NCBI RefSeq assembly: GCF_032854445.1
Contig: NC_088304.1
Span: 8,569,704-8,633,703 of the forward strand
Direction: 5' to 3'
DNA from: Liolophura sinensis
Taxonomy: Eukaryota > Mollusca > Polyplacophora > Chitonida > Chitonidae
DNA length: 64,000 nt
Below the pieces are notes generated by a model. The model was not told where the DNA came from. It saw only the letters and a program-made list of their open reading frames with translations, and did no database searches. Shown piece after piece: positions 32,960 through 45,170 of this stretch (the stretch's first letter is position 1; the number at the start of each line of letters is the position of its first letter). Made by a program: the position numbers and the translations under genes.

Positions 32960-35290
32960 GTAGGACATAGCGCATGTGTGTTTATCGTGTCGCTGGAGTT
33001 TTGTTACAAGCGTTTGTATGGATGATATAGTGGCGCTGGAGTTTTGTGACAAGCGTTTGTATGGATGATATAGTGTCGCTGGAGTTTGGTTACAAACGTT
33101 TGTATGGATGATATAGTGTCGCTGGAGTTTTATTACCAACGTTTGTATGGATGATATAGTGTCGCTGGAGTTTTGTGACCAGCGTTTGTATGGATGATAT
33201 AGTGTCGCTGGAGTTTTGATACAAACGTTTGTATGGGTGATATAGTGTCGCTGAAGTTTTGTTACAAACGTTTGTATGGATGATATAGTGTCGCTGGAGT
33301 TTTGTTACAAACGTTTGTATGGATGATATAGTGTCGCTGGAGTTTTGTTACCAACGTTTGTATGGGTGATATAGTGTCGCTGGAGTTTTGTTACAAGCGT
33401 TTGTATGGAAGATATAGTGTCGCTGGAGTTTTGTTACAAACGTTTGTATGGGTGATATAGTGTCGCTGGAGTTTTGTTACCAACGTTTGTATGGGTGATA
33501 CAGTGTCGCTGGAGTTTTGTTACAAACGTTTGTATGGGTGATACAGTCTTGCTGGAGATTTGTTACAAGCGTTTGTATGGGTGATATAGTGTCGCTGAAG
33601 TTTTGTTACAAACGTTTGTATGGGTGATATAGTGTCGCTGGAGTTTTGTTACCAACGTTTGTATGGATGATATAGTGTCGCTGGAGTTTTGTGACAAGCG
33701 TTTTTATGGATGGTATAGTGTCGCTGGAGTTTTTATACAAACGTTTGTATGGGTGATATAGTGTCGCTGGAGTTTTGTTACAAATGTTTGTATGGGTGAT
33801 ACAGTGTCGCTGGAGTTTTGTTACAAGCGTTTGTATGGGTGATATAGTGTCGCTGGAGTTTTGTTACAAGCGTTTGTATGGGTGATACAGTGGCGCTGGA
33901 GTTTTGTTACAAACGTTTATATGGGTGATATAGTCTTGCTGGAGTTTTGTTACAAGCGTTTGTATGGGTGAAATAGTCTTGCTGGAGATTTGTTACAAGC
34001 GTTTGTATGGGTGATATAGTGTCGCTGGAGTTTTGTTACAAGCGTTTGTTTGGGTGATACAGTAACGCTGGAGTTTTGTTACCAACGTTTGTACAGATGA
34101 TATAGTGTTGCTCTAGTTTTGTGACAAGCGTTTGTATGGGTGATATAGTGTCGCTGGAGTTTTGATACAAACGTTTCTATGGTTGATATAGTGTTCCTGG
34201 AGTTTTGTTACCAAGCGTTTGTATGGGTGATATAGTGTTGCTTAAGTTTTGTTACAAGCGTTTGTAAGGGTGATATAGTGTTGCTGGAGATTTGTTACAA
34301 GCGTTTGTATTGGTGATATAGTGTCGCTGGAGTTTTGATACAAACGCTTGTATGGTTGATATAATGTTCCTGGAGATTTGTTACAAGCGTTTGTATGGGT
34401 GATATAGTGTCGCTGGAGTTTTGTTACAAACGTTTGTATGTCTTATAAAGTGTTGCTGGAGTTTTGTTACAAGCGTTTGTAGGGATGATATAGTGGCGCT
34501 GTGGTTTTGTTACCAAGCGTTTGTATGGGTGATATAGTCTCGCTGGAGTTTTGTGACAAGCGTTTGTATTGGTGATATAGTGTCGCTGGAGTTTTGTTAC
34601 AAGCGTTTGTAACGGTTATATGATCTCGCTGGAGTTTTGTGACCAGCATTTGTATTGGTGATATAGTGTCGCTGGAGTTTTGTTACAAACGTTTGTATGT
34701 CTTATAAAGTGTTGCTGGAGTTTTGTTACAAACGTTTGCATGTCTTATAAAGTGTTGCTGGAGTTTTGTTACAAGCGTTTGTAGGGATGATATAGTGGCG
34801 CTGTGGTTTTGTTACCAAGCGTTTGTATGGGTGATATAGTGTTGGTGGAGCTTTGTTACAAATGTTTGTATGGGTGATATAGTGTCGCTGGAGTTTTGTG
34901 ACAAGTGTTTGTATGGGTGATATAGTCTTGCTGGAGTTTTGTTACAAGTGTTTGTATTGGTGATATAGTGTCGCTGTAGTTTTGTTACAAACGTTTATAT
35001 GGGTGATATAGTGGCGCTGTAGTTTTGTTACAAGCGTTTGTACAGATGATATAGTGTTGCTCTATTTTGTAGCAATCGTTCGTTTGTATGGATAATGTAG
35101 TGTTGGTGTAGTATTGTTACAAACCTTTGTAAAGATGATATAGTGTTACTCTAGTTTTAATACAAGCGTTTGTATGGATGATATAGTGGCGGTGTAGTTT
35201 TGTTACAAGCGTTTGTATGGATGATATAGTGTTGCTCTAGTTTTGTTACAAGCGTTTGTATGGGTGATATAGTGTCGCTGGAGTTTTTAT
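32960..35290 (+). repeat. 43-bp satellite, about 54 units
   Basis: The unit is GATATAGTGTCGCTGGAGTT then TTGTTACAAACGTTTGTATG and GAT. An internal inverted word (ACAAACGTTTGT, perfect palindrome in many units, ACAAGCGTTTGT in others) gives each unit a short hairpin. Variants such as TATAGTCTTGCTGGAG and ATGTCTTATAAAGTG recur in several units, indicating amplification of sub-blocks. 43 is not a multiple of three and no frame is maintained. Confidence 0.95.
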
Positions 35291-36436
35291 TTTAGTTACA
35301 TAGTTAAGCCTGATTACAGCGATACAGTGACAGTGCGCTTTTGTTTGTTATATAGTGACGCTGCCGTTTGTGCTTGTTATATAGTGACGGTGCGGTTTTG
35401 TTTGTTATGTAGTGACACTGGCGTTTTCACTTGTTATATAGTGACGCTGGTGTGTTTGTTATACTGGTATAGTGACGCTGGTGTGCTTGTTACAGTGGTA
35501 TAGTTACGCTCATGTGTTTGTTATAGTGGTATAGTTACGCTGGTGTGTTTGTTATAGTGGTATAGTTACGCTGGTGGGTTTGTTATACTGGTATAGTGAC
35601 GCTGGTGTGTTTGTTATACTGGTATAGTGACGCTGGTGGGTTTGTTATAGTGGTATAGTTACGCTTGAGATTGTACTACAGCGGTATAATGACGCAGTTG
35701 TTTTGTTTCAATGAGATCTTTTATTTGTTTGTTAATTAACGCAATGTTGGAGAAGTTTCAACAATGTAACAACGCTGAAGTTTTTGATACCGTGATATAG
35801 TGGCGCTAATGTTTTGTTACAACCATATAATGACCTGGTGTTATCTGTTACAGCAAATTATTGACGCTGCTGTTTTTGTTGCAGTGACAGTCACGCGTAA
35901 GCTATTGAATCCACCAAGATAATGACACTTGTGTTTCGGTTGAGGATATATTCACGCTGGTATGTTTGTTAAAATTATAGATTAATACTGGAGTTTTGAT
36001 CATGTCAATATTATGGCCCTGATGTTTTTATGTACCAGTACGACATAGTGACGTTTGTATTTTTGTTGCTTATATATATATGTAGTTTTGTTGGTGTGTT
36101 TGTTAGTGATGCATTGAGGATGGTGTTTTTTACAGTCGCATATGGTGATGCTGTAATCTATGGTACACTGACATAGTGACGTTTCCCTCGTACAGCCCAC
36201 ACAACGAATGAGAAGTTTTGTTATAGTGATATCGTGACTCTGGAGTTTTTGTTACAACGACATAGTGATGCTAGATTTTGTTTTCTTTATAATGAGTCTA
36301 ATGTTTTTGTGACAGCAATATAATGTTCTAGATTTTTCTTTCTTACAGTGATAGGTTGAAGCTTGTGTCTTTGTTACAGAAATATAATGACAATGACCTT
36401 TTTGTTACAGTGATATAGTGACGCTAGTTCGTGTTG
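35291..36436 (+). repeat. 31-bp array and degenerate relatives
   Basis: Between about 35440 and 35670 the unit is GGTATAGTTACGCTGGTGTG then TTTGTTATAGT (31 bp). It shares the core TATAGTGACGCTGG with the 43-bp satellite. To the right, single words (TATAGTGACG, GTTTTTGTTACAG) continue without a fixed period to about 36430. Confidence 0.8.
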
Positions 36437-36610
36437 CAGTGAATGTATCATGGTGCTATGTTACAGATTATTTTGGTTGTATAATATCCGAGGTCAGTGA
36501 ATGTATCATGGTGCTATGTTACATATTATTTTGGTTGTATAATATCCGAGGTCAGTGAATGTTTTATGGTGCTATAGTACAGGTTACTTTGGTTGTATAA
36601 CACTAGAAAT
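36437..36610 (+). repeat. 58-bp triplication
   Basis: CAGTGAATGTATCATGGTGC then TATGTTACATATTATTTTGG and TTGTATAATATCCGAGGT starts at 36437, 36495 and 36553. A fourth diverged copy may extend to about 36660. Confidence 0.85.
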
Positions 36611-36817
36611 CACTGGCTGTATTATGGTGTTACAATACTGCTTATGCTGTACAAAATCAGGCACAGTTGTTGTACAAATCTGTTGTGGTACAGATTTTGT
36701 TTTTTTGTATAATATATATTTTGTACATATATCAGACGTCAGGTGTGATGATTTTGATCGATGTATAACCCAGAATGTTGTGTGAAGCTTTGACAGTTCC
36801 CACAGTTCGTACGAGAA

Positions 36818-37045
36818 CGATATGGTTACAACTGAGTCGCCAGTTCTATGACTTTGATAAGGTTACAACTGAGTCACCAGTTCTATGACTCTGATATGGT
36901 TACAACTGAGTCGACAGTTCAATGACTTTGATATGGTTACAACTGAGTCGACAGTTCAATGACTTTGATATGGTTACAACTGAGTCGACAGTTCTATGAC
37001 TTTGATATGGTTACAACTGATTGACAGTTCTATGACTTTGATGAC
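36818..37045 (+). repeat. 37-bp array, about six units
   Basis: The unit GATATGGTTACAACTGAGTC then GACAGTTCAATGACTTT is highly uniform, which suggests a young array. Confidence 0.9.
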
Positions 37046-37254
37046 TGACGTTTGACGATGACAAAAATCGTATGATTTTGATGATGATGACACTCTCATG
37101 TTGTCATGAAAGTCAATGGGTTTGCGATTTTGATGATAGAAGGATTTTATACATTCGATGTCAACGATAATCGTACGATTTTTATGACGATTTTGTTTGT
37201 TAATGTCAGCTGCGGTCGTGATTGGGCAGATGTGTGCGTGGGTTAAGATTATAT

Positions 37255-38010
37255 CACGTTGATGCGCTCGTTTAGGGAGTGCTGAAGATTGTGTGAGTGC
37301 GCTGACTGAAATCACATGAACTTGCCACGGTTGTTTAGGGAGTGTTGAAGGTTGTATGAGTGCGCTGATTGAAATGACATGAACTTGCCACGGTTGTTTA
37401 GGGAGTGTTGAAGGTTGTATGAGTGCGCTGATTGAGATGACATGAACTTGCCACGGTTGTTTAGGGAGTGCTGAAGATAGTATGAGTGCGCTGATTGAGA
37501 TGACATGAACTTGCCACGGTTGTTTAGGGAGTGCTGAAGATAGTATGAGTGCGCTGATTGAGATGACATGAACTTGCCACAGTTGTTTAGGGAGTGCTGA
37601 AGATAGTATGAGTGCGCTGATTGAGATGACATGAACTTGCCACGGTTGTTTAGGGAGTGCTGAAGATTGTATGAGTGCGCTGATTGAAATGACATGAACT
37701 TGCCACGGTTGTTTAGGGAGTGCTGAAGATAGTATGAGTGCGCTGATTGAAATGACATGAACTTGCCGCGGTTGTTTAGGGAAGGTTGAAGGTTGTATGA
37801 GTGCGCTGATTGAGATGACATGAACTTGCCGCGGTTGTTTAGGGAAGGTTGAAGGTTGTATGAGTGCGCTGATTGAAATGACATGAACTTGCCACGGTTG
37901 TTTGGGGAGTGCTAAAGGTTGTATGAGTGCGCATATTGAAATGACATGAACTTGCTATGGTTGTTTAGGGAGTGCTAGAGGTTGTATGAGTGCGAAGACT
38001 GAGATGACAT
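37255..38010 (-). repeat. 63-bp array, about twelve units
   Basis: The plus-strand unit is TGACATGAACTTGCCACGGT, TGTTTAGGGAGTGCTGAAGA, TAGTATGAGTGCGCTGATTG, AGA. As 63 is 21 codons, the minus strand stays open for 190 codons of a repeat containing SFQSAHSYNLQHSLNNRGKF. No signal peptide or flanking exon evidence is seen, so I treat it as a satellite. Confidence 0.9.
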
Positions 38011-38365
38011 TTAGAAGCTGATAATGTTGTTAGTATGAGGGTTAAAAGTTGTATGAGTGCGTTCAGCAATATTACATTATGAAGCTGATAATGTTGTTAG
38101 TATGAAGGTTAAAAGTTGTATGAGTGCGTTCAGCAATATTACATTATGAAGCTGATAATGTTGTTAGTATGAAGGTTAAAAGTTGTATGAGTGCGTTCAG
38201 CAATATTACATTATGAAGCTGATAATGTTGTTAGTATGAAGGTTAAAAGTTGTATGAGTGCGTTCAGCAATATTACATTATGAAGCTGATAATGTTGTTA
38301 GTATGAAGGTTAAAAGTTGTATGAGTGCGTTCAGCAATATTACATTATGAAGCTGATAATGTTGT
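38011..38365 (+). repeat. 67-bp array, about five units
   Basis: The unit is TATGAAGGTTAAAAGTTGTA, TGAGTGCGTTCAGCAATATT, ACATTATGAAGCTGATAATG, TTGTTAG, nearly identical copy to copy. It shares GTTGTATGAGTGCG with the adjoining 63-bp unit. Confidence 0.9.
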
Positions 38366-40320
38366 TAATAAGACCGCTAAGTGTTGTATAAGTGCCATGA
38401 TGGTTTTTGTAGCATCGCGATGGTAGTCTACATGTTGTAGTGTTGAATGGTTGCTGCTTTATCATGATGGTATCTGTAAGTAGCGCATCAGATAACAGTG
38501 ACAACTACATTTCTGACGGCACGGTGATGCTGATATTTACAGTTAAGTTTACACAGAAATCCTAGAGCTGTACACAGTACTGTACACAGCACTTTACTTT
38601 TTCGCCCCGGAGTTAGGGCAATGCTGTTAAGCAACTTCTAGGAAAGCGCCATACTTGTGTTTATGTGAAGTTGAAGTCACGGAGTCATATCTGCGTATAC
38701 CACACCAAAAACAAAAAAAAACCCCAAAAAACAAGCGCTTACAGCCAGCTATATCAGGAAGAATTTATCCACACGGGCTATTTATTTAGACAGGCGGCAT
38801 TTAAGGCCTGGACTTACAGGAAATATATACCCTCGTTATCATTGCTAATTGCTTCACATCAACACACTCTGCAAATCGTACCATGACTGTATAAAGTACA
38901 TATCGGCCTATATGCACGGGTATCGCCATATAATAAGTTGAAATGCGTTTAGACTATTACTACGGTCAAATTGGACCTTTTATCAATGTACATTCTCATA
39001 GATTTCATTAGACTCAACAGACTGTGGATTGCGTACTAAAAAGATGAGATCAAATTGTCGCTCGAACGAAAGATGACAGTTTAAAAATTAAGGAAATACA
39101 GCATACAGATCCAAACGCCTGAGGAAGTTAGCAAGCAAGATATGCAGAATGTGGGTATGTGGGCCACATAGATTTCGTTATAAACGTATTATCTTTCAGT
39201 ACGAACTGTGTTAGGTGGCCGAACGAAGCTTTAGTGATAATAGGCCTGTAACTGCGAAGCGTATACTTAACCTGACATATCGTGTGGGAGCAACTGCATT
39301 TAAGTGGATCACAAATAGACTGGCAGTCACATGGCCATGAGGGTAATACAAAAACGACCTCAACAGTCGACGGCTTTGTCAGTATCCTAGATATTAAGAA
39401 TTAATACGTCGACATTTATAACAATAGATTTTTATGCTAGAGGTATGGATCGATATTTGACACCACGTGCATGTCCACAAGCTATGAAAGGGCCAGCGGC
39501 ATTTGTGGAGAAAGCCTGAGAGGCAGTTGTAAACCTGGACTGGAAGGCGTGGGCTAACACCACTACGTGGGGCAGAGATACGCACGACACTCACAGTAAG
39601 AAGCGAACTTACAGCGATACAGGGATATCGTCAGTCTAGTCGTCCGACGCTCCCCAAGCGCTGAGCGAATACTGCGATGACAGTCCACGTCCTGGATAGG
39701 TTAATACAAACGAGGGTCGTCTGGCTGACAACACTGCACTGGGAAGAATTCGACAGCAAAGCGTCCAAAGATGGGACGTAATCCCGATCTGTGCATGTGA
39801 CCACCAGTGACTAGCGCATCGCGTGTAGCCTACAGCACAGACTTTAGCCTTCGCAGCGCAGCCTGGCCAAGCTAGAGTGACTCACGATTCAAACATGTGA
39901 CGATTGGTTGAAACTCGGCTCGAGAAATGAACCAATCACAACGCGACAGATATACCTTAGGACGATCGCATACACCAACATGCCCTGACCGCGCATTATA
40001 TTGCGTAGCTACGGATAGAAAAACACTTGTTCCCTTACTGTTGTGTTAGACTATTATCATTGCGTTACAGCGACACCTGGATGTCAGGGAGACTTTATTT
40101 ATCTAGTCGTGTGATTCTACGCAGGCCTTCGCATTTATACATACAGTACTATGTACACCCGCTATTCATACAGAGCGATGACACTCGAATATTAACGGTT
40201 TAGAAGCAGAGATAGTGTATAGCTAAAGTATGTCGGTTTTTAGAATATAATTTATGTACAGTATATGTACTAACAAGGTAAAATGGCTTTGCACATTGAA
40301 TGCGGTTATAGGGCCTACTG
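38366..40320. other. No recognised gene
   Basis: Relatively GC-richer, non-repetitive spacer between 39200 and 40000, with no supported exon. A short A-rich run lies at about 38705 to 38730. Confidence 0.45.
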
Positions 40321-40449
40321 GTTTGTTGCGTTATCTGTAAAGGGCGTAATAACTGTCTATCTAGTTTGTTGCGTTATCTGTAAAGGGCGTAATGACTGTC
40401 TATCTAGTTTGTTGCATTATCTGTAAAGGGTGTAATGACTGTCTATCCG
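40321..40449 (+). repeat. 43-bp triplication
   Basis: GTTTGTTGCGTTATCTGTAA then AGGGCGTAATGACTGTCTAT starts at 40321, 40364 and 40407. It is unrelated in sequence to the 43-bp satellite at 32960. Confidence 0.9.
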
Positions 40450-40929
40450 TTTCTATATTTTTACGTACCGGTATATTCTTTTCTCCGTCCGTTTGTGTGT
40501 ACTTTTGTTCATCGGCTTGTTTGTCTGCCTGTTTCTCTGCTTGTAAGTTGTATCTCTTTATCTGTCTATTCGTTTTTATGCTTTCTTTCTGATTGAATGT
40601 GGTTCTTATATCAGTTATAAGTCCTGACTTATCTTTTCCAGTACCGATGTCTGTCATTTTTATGTGTTAATATGTGTCACTTTTATCTTTGTCTGTCTGT
40701 TTATTATCTTTACGTACGACGTTAAATCCCAAGCACTCACTCACTCTATTATCTTTCTCACACAGAAATCTTTTTCAAACTAACCATCTACTTTACTAAT
40801 AAGGGATATTGTTAATAAACTAGGTTATTTACAAATAGTCAAACAGCTTTGTTTTCAAAGAGATCTATAGACCTGAAACAACGTTTGTCTGTTATCCGAT
40901 TAACTTTAAAGTCAGTAATTGGATGCTGA
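40450..40929. other. CTGT/TTGT-rich stretch and a SINE-B tail remnant
   Basis: A pyrimidine-rich segment (about 40450 to 40610) is followed by ACGTACGACGTTAAATCCCA then AGCACTCACTCACT (about 40711 to 40744), which is the plus-oriented tail of the SINE-B family. Confidence 0.6.
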
Positions 40930-41790
40930 CTTACCGACTTACCGTACCCAATAAATCTGCTTTACTCACGAACCAACTGATTTTACCTACCGTATAAAGA
41001 TTTTTCTATCATTCATACTCACAGATTTATACTCACCGATCAAGTGCATGCATGGTTTACAAACTCACTAAATGATTTACTCACCGATCAAATCATTTAT
41101 TCATCGATCAAATGTTTTACTCGCCGACGAAGTGATTTACTCACCGACCGAATGGCCTACACACCGATCTGCTAGCTTACCGGCTTACTGTACCCAATAA
41201 ATCTGCTTTACTCACGAACCAATTTATTTTATCTACCGGATAAAGACTTTTCTATCATTCATACTCACTGATTTATAATCACCGAGCAAGTGCACGCATA
41301 GTTTACAAACTCACTAAATGATTTACTCATGGATTAAATGATTTACCGTCAGACTAAATGATTTACTCACCGATCAAATGATTTATTCAACTACCAAATG
41401 ATTTACTCACCGATCAAATGATTTATTCAACTACCAAATGATTTACTCGCCGACCAAATGATTAACTCACCGACTGAATGATTTACTCATCGACCAAATG
41501 ATTTACTCACCGACCGAATGACCTACCCACCGACCTGCTCACTTACCGACTTACTGTACCCAATAAATCTGTTTTACTCACGAAACCAATTTATTTTACC
41601 TACCGGATAAAGATTTTTCTATCATTCATACTCACTGATTTATTCTCACCGATCAAGTGAATGCATGCTTTACAAACTCACCAAATGATTTGCACACTGA
41701 TTAAATGATTTACCCACAAACAAAATGATTTACTCACCGACCAAATACTTAATAGCTGATCTTTTTAGTTATAAGTTTGACAACATAATT
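40930..41790 (+). repeat. Higher-order repeat: 20-bp monomers between three longer cores
   Basis: A core of about 160 bp starting CTTACCGACTTACTGTACCC occurs at 40930, 41175 and 41541. After each core come variable numbers of a 20-bp monomer (ACCAAATGATTTACTCACCG). The core-to-core spacing (245 and 366 bp) differs because monomer counts differ. The array fades out by about 41790, with diverged words to about 42030. Confidence 0.85.
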
Positions 41791-42127
41791 TAGCTTCGGA
41801 TCAACAGATCTTCCCACGTTTTCCCCAATGCCCGACCGAATGATGTATCCTCGACGATGAAGTAATGTATTCGCTGATTCCTTGATTTACTCATGGTTGC
41901 CGAATGGTTTATTCTCTGCTGACCAATCCATATAACTACACACTTACTGAAGGACTGTGCTGGCTGTGAGAACCAACATATTAACCAACTTCTCGCGACG
42001 GGCAAATATTCGTCATTGTTTGCTGATTCATTCACCAGCAGCGATGTAACGTCATCGTGTTATTATCATTAAGTAACAACTGGTTTACCTGAATTACGGT
42101 TTAGTTCTGATTAAGACCGATCCCGGA

Positions 42128-42330
42128 GGCCTTCTTGGCTTAGCTGGTTAGCGCGCTAGGGCAGTGTAATGATCCAGGAGCCTCTCACCTATGGGGTCGC
42201 TGTGAACTCAAATCCAGTTTATGCTGGCTCTGCCCGGTTTCTTCTCACCATAATGCTGGCGGCCGTCGTATAAGTGAAATTTTCTTGAGTACGGCGAGAA
42301 ACACCAATCAAATAACTAATTAAACAAATA
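42128..42330 (+). mobile_element. SINE-A with an intact A box
   Basis: The head carries a perfect A box TGGCTTAGCTGG (42136 to 42147) and a B-box-like GAACTCAAATCCAG (about 42204). The body is deleted between ATGCTGGCTCTGCCCGG and the tail ATAAGTGAAATTTTCTTGAG. It is the best evidence in the window that the family is tRNA-derived. Confidence 0.85.
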
Positions 42331-44284
42331 AATATATAAGACCGATCCCATCGTAATCGTGGAAACCCTGGCTCAATCCAGAATGGAATCATCCATAAGA
42401 AGCGGGGAACCCTTCCAGCCTAAATTAACAGGTTAACAGGTTACCACTTCCAGTGCAATATCGTTTCGGCATAAGCTGAATTCACCTACGTACTACGTTT
42501 CCAGATTGCCTACGGGTCGTTATCACAAACACAGACTACACCCCAGCTTGGACCCGAATAACTATAGACGAGGAAGATTCCCCATTCGGGTCAGATTTGT
42601 ATAGCCTATTGTTCATTCCTGTCTTTGCGATGTCAATTCGCAGACAAACGTAGCATACGCATACATTACAAGAGAACAACGGTCTATCCAACTTGGGGAC
42701 GAGCAGCAAATAGGCGGGAAAATCTTACTGCATTCGCAGCCGTTGTACATGTAACGCTCAGGATTAGGAGACAAAGCCCAGGTATGGTCGGTCCGGTGTC
42801 GTGACGGAACAGTGTGCCATGCCATGTAGGCGTCGTTCGAAAAGCGCTTTAGTGAGTCAGAACCGTAAATATATTTAATGCATTTCATTTATCTCAAAAC
42901 CGATTGTAAATCTCACAGAAATACACAGGATACAAAAACGGATACGTGCAGCGTGGCAGTGCTTCCAAAAAGCTGATCATGTGGCTAAGCACCACGGCCT
43001 GACAGAAATCAGATAACAGCTAATTCTTAACAGCGTTTCACTTCCGGACTAGGTTAGTCTGTCATAACAATGTATGGTGTACAAAACTTAGCAATCCTAT
43101 ATACCACTATGTGGTTTGTATGTAAATAAACACTGGAACAGGATTCATGTTTCAACAAGCATTAATCCGCACATGGAATTAAAAAACAAAATACAGAAAA
43201 TGTGATAATTTAGGGTGACGTAATGAAGAATATTAGTTAAAGGAACTGAAAGTCAGCTTTGCAGACAACAGTCCTCCCTAATCACGCGCTCTGACGTCAG
43301 ACTAAAGCTTTACGCCACGAGGTTTAACAGAATAAGGGCAGTCGTTCACACGAAGTCCTGACTGTTTTCCATCCGTAAACATGCTTTTTTAAGAAAAAAC
43401 GCTAATGTTAAACTATCAGCATTTTCGGAGTGATTTATCATTTATGATGCTGAGCAGATCTCCGAAAGGTTTTAATTTGACCTAATATAGTGTTAAGTTA
43501 CTATATTTTCAAGGTATTTTGTAAAGCGGTATATTTTTAACTTTAGCAAATGAAACTTGACATAGTAAATGTTTTCCCTCCTCCGCCACTGTCGAAATGC
43601 TGGATTAAAAATTGTTAAGAGTATATATAACATTTCATTTTTAAGAGAGTGACCATCAACTTCGTATAAATCACACATCGTTTAGTGACCGTGGGGTAAA
43701 GTCCCAACGGAAGAAAGAAATATTAAACTCCGAGTTTTATTCCTAGGCAAACATACTCACAAATATACATCCGCTACACGTAGAAATGACGGTCGAAGAA
43801 TTCAGCTGTGGCTTGACATCTGCTTTTTTATCCACAGTTCGAATTTTCCTGCCTTTTACATCTGTCCTACGGTAATAAAAAAAAACGACGAGCACAGGGC
43901 TTAAATGATAGAATCTGTATAGACAATATAATGCAATATTCTTGGTATAAGTTTAGAATATTGTCTGCATTGTCTACTCGGAATTCCCAGTGGATTTCAT
44001 TGAACCCTTACCGCGTCCTTATGATCCTTGTATGCTTGGGTCGGAAATGAATATGGAGATTACCGACTTGCTTCCGGTTCATTATTTCTACAGAATCCCG
44101 GAAGTGACCTTCAGGTTGCAAATGGCATAGCTACATGTAGTTGTCTTACTTAATGAATAGGCTTATTACTTAGTTAAAGCTTATTTATTTGGGCCTTACT
44201 AAAATGCTTAATTTTAAGACTACCGGTATATATATTTATATATCTATATATACATATGACTCCAGTTACAAGTTTATGAGTACA
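42331..44284. other. No recognised gene
   Basis: Unrecognised AT-rich sequence with a small TATA-rich tract near 44225. Short frames are unsupported. Confidence 0.45.
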
Positions 44285-45045
44285 ACGAGAATGACGCGTC
44301 TGAAGGCTGAGTGACTGGCTTATTTGTTAACGGGATCGCTGATAGAATAATGGATTAATTTGTTGACTTAGTAACCCTAAGGCTTAGTGACTCACTAACA
44401 GTATGGTGCTAACTAACTGGCTGGCAGATTCACGAACTGAAAAGCTGACTGATTCGCAAACTGAATAGCCGACAGATTCACGAAATGAATAGCTGACCGA
44501 TTCACTAACTGAACAGCTGACAGATTCACTAACTGGATAGCTGAATGATTGACTAACTGAATAGCTGAGTGATTCACTGACTGAATAGCTGAATGATTGA
44601 CTAACTGAATAGGTGACGGATTCACTAACTGAATAGCTGACCGATCCACTAACTGAATAGCTGAATGATTCACTAACTGAATAGCTGAATGATTCACTAA
44701 CTGAATAGCTGACTTATTCACTGACTGAATAGCTGAATGATTCACTAACTGAATAGCTAAATGATTCACTAACTATATAGCTCACGGTTTCAATAACTAA
44801 TTGACTGAGAGATTTACTAAGTGGATAGCTGACTGATCAATCAACTGAATGGCTAGCAGATTCACAAGCTGAATGGCTGTTGGATTAACTAACTGGGTGA
44901 CTGGCGGATTCACCAACTGAATGGCGGTTTGTTAACTGAATAGTTGAATGATTCACACACTGGGTTGCTGACAGATTCACTAACTAACTGGCTAACTGAT
45001 TCACTAACTAACTGGCTAACTGATTCACTAACAAAATGACCGACT
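44285..45045 (-). repeat. 24-bp array, about 30 units
   Basis: The plus-strand unit is ACTGAATAGCTGAATGATTC then ACTA. 24 is eight codons, so the minus strand stays open for 118 codons of NHSAIQLV repeats. Units near both ends are degenerate, and the right end is slightly different (ACTAACTGGCTAACTGATTC). Confidence 0.9.
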
Positions 45046-45170
45046 TAATAAAATACACAAAAAACCCATGTTGGACCTGTTTGTTTACTGAAGTCTTGAC
45101 ATGCATGACTGAACACCAATCCGTTTCAATTTCTTTACGAATATATACGATATAATTAAAGACATACATC

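Noticed and set aside
32960-35290. CRISPR array
   Set aside because: The repeats are contiguous with no unique spacers, and the genome is eukaryotic.
37312-37884. 190-codon minus-strand repeat protein
   Set aside because: It comes from the 63-bp satellite, with no coding evidence beyond the multiple-of-three period.
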